DNA of 64,000 nt, taken from assembly GCF_019279795.1 (NCBI RefSeq), contig NC_056745.1, forward strand, positions 1,492,996,989 to 1,493,060,988, given 5' to 3'. A model generated the notes under the pieces. The model was given only the letters and a program-made list of their open reading frames with translations, was not told the DNA's origin and did not search any database. Source of the stretch: Protopterus annectens. Taxonomy: Eukaryota > Chordata > Ceratodontiformes > Protopteridae. A program made the translations under genes and the position numbers. This document shows positions 56,511 to 64,000 of the stretch, piece after piece (within the stretch, counting starts at the first letter, position 1; each line of letters starts with the position of its first letter).

Positions 56511-57403
56511 AAAAAGAGAGAGACGCGTATGTGCAACATATAATTATTTTTTAAATATATTATATAAGGAATTGACTATCAGTTAGTAACTGCATTTAGT
56601 GAATCTGTAAGGAATCTTGTTAGATAGTTGAAATAAAAAGCAAGTCTGATATAAGTAAGGCTGCAATCCCCTTTGTTACTGCCTACTGGAGTGGTGAGCA
56701 AAATCTAACCATATATGACTTTTTGTACTGCTACCCTTTTGTTTTAGTCATGTCAGAGTAATGGTCACAGTTGCCATCTGAACTTTTTGTACTCTGAGTG
56801 GTAATAGACCACTTGGCTGGATATTTTATTATATTTTTTATGCTGATTTATTGCTGCTATTCAACTTATTTTATGATTTTTCCCCAAATAAAGTGCTCTC
56901 TGAGTTAAAAGATTTGGTTGCTGTCCTGCATCTGCTGCTGTAGACTTTGTCTTGGAGTTTCTAGGTTTCATTTTGCTGATATATTCTTAATGTTTCTGTA
57001 TTATGTGCAGATTTGACATCTTTGTAATGTGTCGTTTTCAGCAATCATGTCTTTTGAATTCTTCTTGCCTTGGTATGAGTGGTCATTTGTAAAAGCACTT
57101 AGCTGTTACTCTGACAATTAAACATGGACTTGAACTTGACCAAGTGAACTCTAAAGTTTTCATTTCATAAACATCATGTGTAATCTTGTCAGGTAATTTG
57201 GGTATTTATTCAAAACCTTTACACAAAACGTTTTTTTCCATGAATGACTGACCTTTGCAAATGAGTCACCTTCTGTCTTTGTCCTAGTTTATTTCTTTTG
57301 CTTTGTGCAGTATCAAAAGATAGAGGCGATTTACTAAGATACCAAAATCGGGCATTAAAAAGAGATGTCCCAAATCTCACTAATACGTTTGTCTTTGTTT
57401 CAG
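55582..57403. other. Intron before plexin exon 3
   Basis: 55800-55960 has CACTGTCACACAGCCAAATG and GAATCAAACCCTGTACCCTG, a MIR/CORE-SINE-like layout similar to 18880-18940. A (TG)n(TA)n microsatellite spans 56453-56509. The region before the exon ends in a pyrimidine-rich tract TTTGTCTTTGTTTCAG. No other gene. Confidence 0.5.
56453..56509. repeat. (TG)n(TA)n microsatellite
   Basis: About 9 TG then about 18 TA dinucleotides. Confidence 0.95.
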
Positions 57404-57569
57404 GTCTTGTTTACCACAAATTTATTCCCAGATGTATCTGATGATGATAAAGTTTTGTGCAAATTTGGCGATGATAAGAGACAATTAGAACCGGATGCTT
57501 ACAATAACACACATGTATCTTGTTTACCTCCACGTTCAGCAAAAATTCCTCCAACCACCGGCTCTGAAG
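57404..57569 (+). CDS. PLXNB2-like: Plexin exon after the PSI domain
   Basis: A 166-bp exon between TTTGTCTTTGTTTCAG and GTAACG. In phase 0, continuing the previous exon, it reads VLFTTNLFPDVSDDDKVLCK, then FGDDKRQLEPD, HVSCLPPRSAKIPPT, TGSEG, leaving one base of the next codon. The strand pattern with LxxD-V-S-D-D-D-x-V-L-C-x-F-G and a second Cys before a Pro-rich turn fits the region between the first PSI domain and the first IPT-type domains of plexin-B proteins. The extracellular domain would continue downstream, but no further exon is found up to 64000, so the next intron exceeds 6.4 kb. NNTH is a possible N-glycosylation site. Confidence 0.88.
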
Positions 57570-58904
57570 GTAACGTACCAATGCAGCATTACCATAATCC
57601 TTCAGATCAAGTTACCACTATTTCACTTATAAGTTGCACGTTTGTGTGAGGTAAATGCGGTTGTGTAAAAGGATGAGAGAGAGATTTGTAGTACTACTAT
57701 AATGACGCACATACTCAATGGCAACAAAATGGCTGTCACACTTTAACCATATTAAATAAGTTCTTATGTAAACTGCTTTTCCTTATGCAGGGTTGCAGTT
57801 GAAGGCCTTTTTATTGGCCTTAAAGCATACCTCTCAACAGTTCTGCATTTGATTTGCACTGATTTGATGTGAAAATGTAGATCCATCTTGTGATGAATTG
57901 AACCATTTGTGGATGAGCCCATAATCCAGCATTAGTGTGGTTTTTGTACTGCATAGCACCATTACTGTGTGATTGTGTATTTGACTTAAATGCACTATTT
58001 ATTATCTGTGTTTGTGTGTCCTATTTTTACAGGTTATTTACACATTCATGTTTCCACTCCCCCCAGTAGTGTGAATTTGTGCATTGCACAGATCAAGACC
58101 TATAACTTTGTCTTTCTGCTACGTTATTCATTGGCCCCCTGCTATAATTGTAAAAACTGAGAGGTATGCCTTAGGGTAAAGCTCTGTATATTTTTTGCCT
58201 TTGGTCTTTATTTATCTTGGTTGCAGACCGTAATAGAGCACATTATTCATTACAGGCACTCGTTGCAGTGTCGCTCACAGTGACATTTGTTTAGTCTGAA
58301 TAAGATCTAGACGGAGCATGTGTGACTTTTACCTCAAAAATAATTTGAGCATTTAAAAATTTAGGAACAAAAAAATTTTGCAAAACCAATATACATAACA
58401 GAACAAAGTTTAGAAAGATTTCTTTGGATCTCTTGTATTTTTTCTGCTCCCATGCTCCATGGTGTTAAGTTCTCTGGTCATATTAAACAGAGACTGTTGA
58501 GGTAAACAGAAACATCAAACTGTTCACATTTAGTTGTTTTACTAGATATTGACTGGTCGTATCTATTTTTTATATGTAAAAGAAGTTTGTGTAGACTTTT
58601 GTTGCAGAGATACAGCCATGATGTAGGGCTTTGAGCTGACAAGTTCATCCCCCTGCTTTTGACATAGGTTCTTTGAAAACTAATTTTGTTCTTGACAATG
58701 AGCCAAGATGGAATGATCTTTTTTTTTTTTCTAAAATATCCATGCATCCATCTTGATTTAAAAATTAAAATTATTGAAATTTGCATTAGCTGGTTTGATG
58801 AAGTCTTCATTAACATAAAGCATATTACCTTGTCAGTTGTTCCTTTATTTGAATACATATATTCACAGGGGTCATAATAGTTCAAGGCTTGAAAGCCAAG
58901 GGGC
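57570..58904. other. Intron after plexin exon 3
   Basis: No gene or recognised element. A 157-codon minus-strand frame (58951-58478) starts in the minisatellite and shows no family motif. Confidence 0.5.
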
Positions 58905-59715
58905 AGTGTACCCAGTAGTGCATACACTACCCTGTATACGTTAAGGGACACAGTAGTCCATACACTACCCTGTATAAGTTAAGGGACACAGTAGTCCATA
59001 CACTACCCTGTATAAGTTAAGGGACACAGTAGTCCATACACTACCCTGTATACGTTAAGGGACACAGTAGTCCATACACTACCCTGTACGCTAAGGGACA
59101 CAGTAGTCCATACACTACCCTGTATACGTTAAGGGACACAGTAGTCCATACACTACCCTGTATAGGTTAAGGGACACAGTAGTCCATACACTACCCTGTA
59201 TAGGTTAAGGGACACAGTAGTCCATACACTACCCTGTATACGTTAAGGGACACAGTAGTCCATACACTACCCTGTATACGTTAAGGGACACAGTAGTCCA
59301 TACACTACCCTGTATACGTTAAGGGACACAGTAGTCCATACACTACCCTGTATAATGTTAAGGGACACAGTAGTCCATACACTACCCTGTATAGGTTAAG
59401 GGACACAGTAGTCCATACACTACCCTGTATACGTTAAGGGACACAGTAGTCCATACACTACCCTGTATAGGTTAAGGGACACAGTAGTCCATACACTACC
59501 CTGTATAGGTTAAGGGACACAGTAGTCCATACACTACCCTGTATAGGTTAAGGGACACAGTAGTCCATACACTACCCTGTATAGGTTAAGGGACACAGTA
59601 GTCCATATTACTCACCTCCTAGAGTAGGTTACAGGGACACAGTAGTCCATACACTACCCTGTATAGGTTTAAGGGACACAGTAGTCCATACACTCCAATT
59701 CTGTATAGGTTAAGG
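58905..59715. repeat. 38-bp minisatellite
   Basis: About 21 head-to-tail copies of a 38-bp unit containing AAGGGACACAGTAGTCCATA and CACTACCCTGTATAGGTT. Variation is mostly at one position (TATACGTT, TATAGGTT, TATAAGTT), with short-unit and insertion variants near the gap. Units are nearly identical, which suggests recent expansion; copy number beyond the gap is unknown. Confidence 0.95.
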
Positions 59716-60215
59716 NNNNNNNNNNNNNNNNNNNNNNNNNNNNNNNNNNNNNNNNNNNNNNNNNNNNNNNNNNNNNNNNNNNNNNNNNNNNNNNNNNNNN
59801 NNNNNNNNNNNNNNNNNNNNNNNNNNNNNNNNNNNNNNNNNNNNNNNNNNNNNNNNNNNNNNNNNNNNNNNNNNNNNNNNNNNNNNNNNNNNNNNNNNNN
59901 NNNNNNNNNNNNNNNNNNNNNNNNNNNNNNNNNNNNNNNNNNNNNNNNNNNNNNNNNNNNNNNNNNNNNNNNNNNNNNNNNNNNNNNNNNNNNNNNNNNN
60001 NNNNNNNNNNNNNNNNNNNNNNNNNNNNNNNNNNNNNNNNNNNNNNNNNNNNNNNNNNNNNNNNNNNNNNNNNNNNNNNNNNNNNNNNNNNNNNNNNNNN
60101 NNNNNNNNNNNNNNNNNNNNNNNNNNNNNNNNNNNNNNNNNNNNNNNNNNNNNNNNNNNNNNNNNNNNNNNNNNNNNNNNNNNNNNNNNNNNNNNNNNNN
60201 NNNNNNNNNNNNNNN
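59716..60215. other. Assembly gap of 500 N
   Basis: Exactly 500 undetermined bases, a placeholder size. The gap begins within the minisatellite. Confidence 0.98.
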
Positions 60216-60266
60216 AACACTGTTCCCATGATAGGATAATTTAAATGTTAGGAAAGGGATGCTATC

Positions 60267-60670
60267 AGAAATCTAAGTGATAGCAATAAGACATATATTA
60301 GCCCACAAATTACTTCTTAAGGATCATAATAAAAATATCAATAATCGGAAGATATGGGAGCAAATTTTTAATATTATATTGGCGTAATATATTGAGATTG
60401 AGTGTAATCTGAGGCATATATACCCTTTAAGGGAAATTTGTTAATAAGTAAAAGATTGAGATATTTGATCTATATATAATTCTTTTCATATGTTCTTTTA
60501 TAATCTGTTACATTTGGAAGCATTCATGTAAATATTGTATATCTGTTATTGTGATATTATTAGCAACATTAGTTAGAATTTATTAATACTTTTGTTTTGT
60601 TCAAGTTTCTATGGAAAATGGTAAATCAATAAAGATTTATTATTGAAAAAAAAAAGAAATCTAAGTGATA
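60267..60670 (+). mobile_element. Poly(A)-tailed retrotransposon 3' end with 16-bp target duplication
   Basis: The 372-bp insert (60283-60654) ends AATAAAGATTTATTATTG then A10. It is bounded by perfect copies of AGAAATCTAAGTGATA (60267-60282 and 60655-60670). This is typical of L1-type target-primed reverse transcription with 5' truncation. The body is AT-rich 3'UTR without coding matches, so the parent family is not identified; an L1/Tx1-type element is likely. Confidence 0.85.
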
Positions 60671-63500
60671 AAGTTAAATAAGGAAATCTCGTCCCCTTCC
60701 TATAGAAAAAACAAATAATCTTCTGAATAATTTTACTGATTTGAAACCTTGTAACTGTGTAAGAGTGTTAGTTTCCCATTTCGATAAAACTAAATTAGCA
60801 AAATCCGGGGCCACCTTGGACCCCATTGCTACTCCTTTTATCTGTTGGAAAATGTCATTAAAATGAAAAAAATTAAGTACTAAAGAGATTAATGTACAAA
60901 CTGTGTCTATTTTTTCAGGAGTGAAGTTAGTGTGCTTTGAAAGGCATAATTTTAGAAATTGAATGCCTTCTGTATGCGGGATATTCGTATCAAGTGTTAC
61001 TAAAATAATATTCTTGTGGGTAGGTGGGTTTTTGAAAAGTAAATTTAGGAAATCCCATGAGTCTCTTAAGTAGAATGGTGAATGTTGCACAATGGGATTA
61101 AGTATTATGTCTAAAAATTCTGCTATGCCCTCTGTGTTTGTCTTCTTGTTTGAAATTGTGTCTAAATGGAGGTTCATTTTGATTTTTGTGTAGTTTTGGG
61201 ATGCCGAAGAACCTTCCTAAGTGAGGTGGACTAACTGTCATAAATTTAGCTTCTTCCTCAGAGATGTTTTTACTCTTAACTAAAGAAGCAGTTGTTCTGT
61301 CTGTCTTCAGAAATGCCTTATTCACATCATTCATAGAAACTGAAGTGTAAACTTCACTATTATTCAGGTCATTTTGTAAGTGATGAACATTTTTATCGTG
61401 CTCCATTAAGACTACCCCCTGAACCTTTATCAGCCCTCATAATTCTTAGGGACCTGTCACAGTGTAATGTTTTAAGAGCTAATAATTGATCCAAGGTTAA
61501 GGTAAACCACTTATGATGACAGCTATCTGAAACTAGTTTCCTTAAATCTTTTTCACATAACTTCAGGAATATGTGTAATGTGTTGCACAATGTGGGGGGG
61601 GGTTGAATAAACTTTTCTTAATAGGTAAACGAGAAGAGCTTTCATATTCATCTAAACTTACTTCAGCATCTAAGTCAGTTCTGTCTTTATTAAACAGAAG
61701 TTTTAAATTCAGCTTTCTAACATTAAGTCTGAGATCTAACAGTAGAGAAGCAATGACTGCTCCATGAGCTGGGATGAATGCAAAACCTTACTTTAAAACA
61801 TTAATTGTGTGATCAGAGAAAGTCCTGTCAGTGAGGTTAAAACACTCAGAAGTTGAAGAAAGTGTCCTGTCCGTGTTAGTGTTCAGCGAATGGATGTGTT
61901 CGTTCATGGCCTTCCTTTCCCTGCTCTTCGTCCATCTGTAGAAGGTGTTGTTCCTATGTTCGTTCTGTTCACATTGTTCCCTGAAGCACGAAGCATGTAT
62001 TGATCTCTTACGTAGCCCAGATCCCTTGCTCTCCCTCTGCCTTTGTAAGAAATCACTCTTCCTCTTGTTTTCCTGGCTGTGGAAGAAGGAAAAACATTGT
62101 TCTGTGCTAAAAAAGGAGTGTTCCCATTATCAGTCAGATCCGGGGTTATGTCAGACTGTGATAATTCACTTACAGCTGATGGAGAATAAATCCGAGAAGG
62201 AAATACTTGTTTTTGAGCTTGCACAGAATTAGAAGTCTGTACCAAGTCTGGATTAAGTAATTGTACAAGTGTATGTCCTTGACTAGCAGATATAGTAGTA
62301 GGAAAGGTGTTAATCGGTTCATTAGCAGACACATTAGGAGAAATAGAAGGAGCTTGAAGATTTACAGTACTGTGCTGGGGATATAAAGTACTTGGTTGAG
62401 GCTGTCTGTTTATTGTTGCAGAATGCGGAACAGACCGAGGAATTTGAACATTTGGACGGGAATTAGACAAAGTCCGTTGGAACTCCACTCCTTCTAGTTT
62501 CTAAAAAAAAACGGGTCTTTGCTGAGAAGAACTAACATAATTATTAGTAAAGCCTTCAACAACTTGCCTGTTTGCAGAAAAATTCTTGAAACTAAATCTG
62601 TTTGCCATTAGATTTAAGTGGATAGGCCTTCCCATTTTGATAATGCAAAATGTCTCTGAAGCTTTTGCTTTTTTCTGTGTACTATAGTGGCCACGTGGCG
62701 TTTAATTCTTGGCTGAATCCCATTATAAACATGTAATAACTTGTCTAAAAGCGGATGATTAGCAACTGCCTTGTGCAAGTAATTTATTTCTTTATTAATC
62801 TCTGACAGTTTCAGGTTTTTATAATCTATAAGTGATCTACTGACAAGTAAACCCGTCGTGTTGTATAGAGCTAATTCCTTATATAATGCTGTATCTCTGG
62901 ACAAGTTATTCAGAAATGTGGTGATCCGAAGTCCGAGTGGTACAATATTCTTATCAAGGCAGCTTGATAAATAAGTTATGTACATTTTTGAAATTAATAA
63001 GCAGTCTTTCTAATTTAAACAGTAGTTGCTTTAAATTGGTGTTATTTGTTGACTGCATATTACTAGTGTTATCTGATGTGTCTTGCCCATTCATTTCTGT
63101 AAATGGATTAGATACATTGTCCAAGTTCAGAAAGTTCAAAAGTTCATTGTTAATATGCAAATTGCAAACATTAGGGTTATTAGAATTGTTTGACTGTTCT
63201 TGAAACTCTACCTGTTGCTGCTGAGAAGCAGTATTGAAATGAGGTCTGCTATTAACATCCATTTGTTCCTGTGCTTTGCACATCATTCTAAGAAGCTGGA
63301 GTATTTAGCTGCTGATTCAAACCTCTAGATGGATTCACGCCATTTGTTCGTATTTCCCCTTGGTTCTCGACATGGTGGTTATCAGGACTGTTGAATAAAC
63401 TGTTGCTAGCATCTCTTGACTGCTCTTCCATATTAATAAAAGATAGTAGATTCAATGGTAGTGAAAGTGGTGAGAAATAATTGGCTACAAGAGCCACGCT
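60671..63500 (-). pseudogene. Penelope-like element ORF (N-terminal region and RT), decayed
   Basis: Read downwards from about 63440 (MEEQSRDASNSLFNSPDNHH). First come Asn/Gln-rich segments and NTNLKQLLFKLERLL, then KNIVPLGLRITTFLNNLSRD (about 62950-62890), the PLE IP-x-GLR block, and IQPRIKRHVATIVHRKKQK. Next is a low-complexity Ser/Pro/Gln-rich region (62488-61904). RT follows: SLRIMRADKGSG (about 61440), FFGIPKLHKNQNEPP (about 61215-61170), HSPFYLRDSWDFLNLLF, IILVTLDTNIPHTEGIQFLK (first Asp; the SLYT part is lost) and GVAMGSKVAPDFANLVLSKW (about 60830-60770). It stops in the decayed catalytic box at about 60690, next to the poly(A) insertion. The GIY-YIG domain is absent. Confidence 0.82.
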
Positions 63501-63840
63501 CTTGTCTTAGAGGAAGTTCCACAGTTTTTTGGGGACAGCAGTACTTTGCTTGAAGTGAAGGAATTGCTTTGGCAGTTGAAATTAAATGCAGACAGTCCCC
63601 CAGGCCTTACTGAAAATATTAATATTAAGTGTGCATTGAAATGGGGAAGATGATTTGTGCTTATACAATAACAAGTAGATTGCTTCTTTTCAAAGTAGTC
63701 TAAAGAGTTCATATAGAGTTCAGTAACACTACATTTATGTTTATAGCTAAGCATTTGTTTTGCTAATGAGATTTTCACTCATTGGTTCTTACTGTTATTA
63801 GAACAGCCGCTTTTACTGAAGTTATATACACTGTAAAATG
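63501..63840. other. Flank of the last PLE
   Basis: No coding signal; presumably PLE 5' region or pseudo-LTR. Confidence 0.4.
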
Positions 63841-63851
63841 TATTTCACTTT

Positions 63852-63890
63852 CTGATGAAGTCCAGTTATTAAATGGATGAAAGCGCTAAC
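63852..63890 (+). ncRNA. Hammerhead-like motif, decayed
   Basis: CTGATGAAGTCCAGTTATTA, AATGGAT, GAAAGCGCTAAC. The conserved CTGATGA and GAAA boxes are present, with GTCCA/TGGAT as stem II. The stem III partner reads CAC where CGC would pair with GCG, a possible CpG decay. It is on the strand opposite to the neighbouring PLE ORF. Confidence 0.55.
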
Positions 63891-63947
63891 ACAGGCTCCA
63901 ATGTGTTATTCCGCATATTATTTAGTTAGTTTAGAATTAAGTGAAGT

Positions 63948-63951
<4 letters not shown>

Positions 63952-64000
<49 letters not shown>
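63952..64000. repeat. (TG)n(TA)n microsatellite at window end
   Basis: About 14 TG then at least 9 TA dinucleotides, continuing past the window edge. Confidence 0.95.

Noticed and set aside
58478..58951. A 157-codon minus-strand frame
   Set aside because: AT-rich, overlaps the minisatellite at its start, and shows no domain or conserved motif.
58905..59715. Regular short repeats that could suggest a CRISPR array
   Set aside because: The 38-bp units are contiguous with no unique spacers, and the setting is a vertebrate intron.
59669..60229. A 186-codon open frame across the gap
   Set aside because: Almost entirely undetermined bases; the frame is open only because N cannot create a stop.
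1..64000. Endogenous retrovirus or Ty3/Gypsy element
   Set aside because: All reverse transcriptases seen belong to LINE, DIRS or PLE types; no protease, DDE integrase, envelope or direct LTR pair was found.

Overview
The window looks like intronic DNA of a vertebrate with a large, repeat-swollen genome. Three plus-strand exons carry the PSI cysteine-rich domain and the start of the following extracellular segment of a plexin, closest by eye to plexin-B and possibly B2. They lie at 14764-14864, 19159-19288 and 57404-57569, with clean AG/GT borders and consistent splice phases. The introns are about 4.3 kb and 38 kb, and intron sequence runs past both window edges. A DIRS element, Penelope-like elements (PLEs), esterase-bearing CR1/L2-type LINEs, RTE and L1/Tx1-type LINEs and tRNA-derived SINEs together exclude mammals and birds. 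They fit a lungfish, amphibian or non-teleost fish; the exact taxon cannot be read from the sequence.

Layout. 0-3 kb: a fragment of a PLE-type ORF, an old SINE-like repeat and a 52-bp satellite. 3.1-13.3 kb: CR1/L2-type LINE copy A, whose 5'UTR is split by a 5.4-kb DIRS element with complete terminal architecture (inverted terminal repeats plus an internal complementary region). 13.3-14.6 kb: the rest of the satellite, split by a 5'-truncated RTE element with a perfect 12-bp target-site duplication. 14.7-19.3 kb: plexin exons 1 and 2 around a decayed L1/Tx1-like LINE. 20-30 kb: RTE tail, PLE ribozyme-like repeats, SINEs, several decayed LINEs and an in-frame minisatellite. 30.9-36.9 kb: minus-strand LINE copy C, PLE pieces in both orientations, a SINE and a 200-bp-class tandem repeat. 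37.9-42.8 kb: LINE copy B, the best preserved (ORF1 esterase intact; ORF2 endonuclease/reverse transcriptase with a few frameshifts). 44.5-49.7 kb: minus-strand PLEs, one with its GIY-YIG domain split by LINE copy E. 50-53.1 kb: LINE copy D (minus), carrying a 672-bp DIRS derivative inside ORF1. 53.4-55.6 kb: a second DIRS copy, shrunk by many internal deletions. 57.4 kb: plexin exon 3. 58.9-59.7 kb: a 38-bp minisatellite running into a 500-bp assembly gap. 60.3-64 kb: a poly(A)-tailed insertion with a 16-bp target duplication, then another minus-strand PLE and a hammerhead-like motif.

The plexin is the only host gene recognised; everything else is transposon or simple repeat. The elements form a partnership network. 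The CR1/L2-type LINE shares its 3' tail with one tRNA-derived SINE, and the RTE element shares its tail with another, so each SINE probably borrowed the matching LINE machinery. The insertion order can be read from nesting: satellite, then LINE A, then DIRS; PLE, then LINE E; LINE D, then the DIRS derivative. No retrovirus, cellular tRNA or rRNA gene, or CRISPR array was found.
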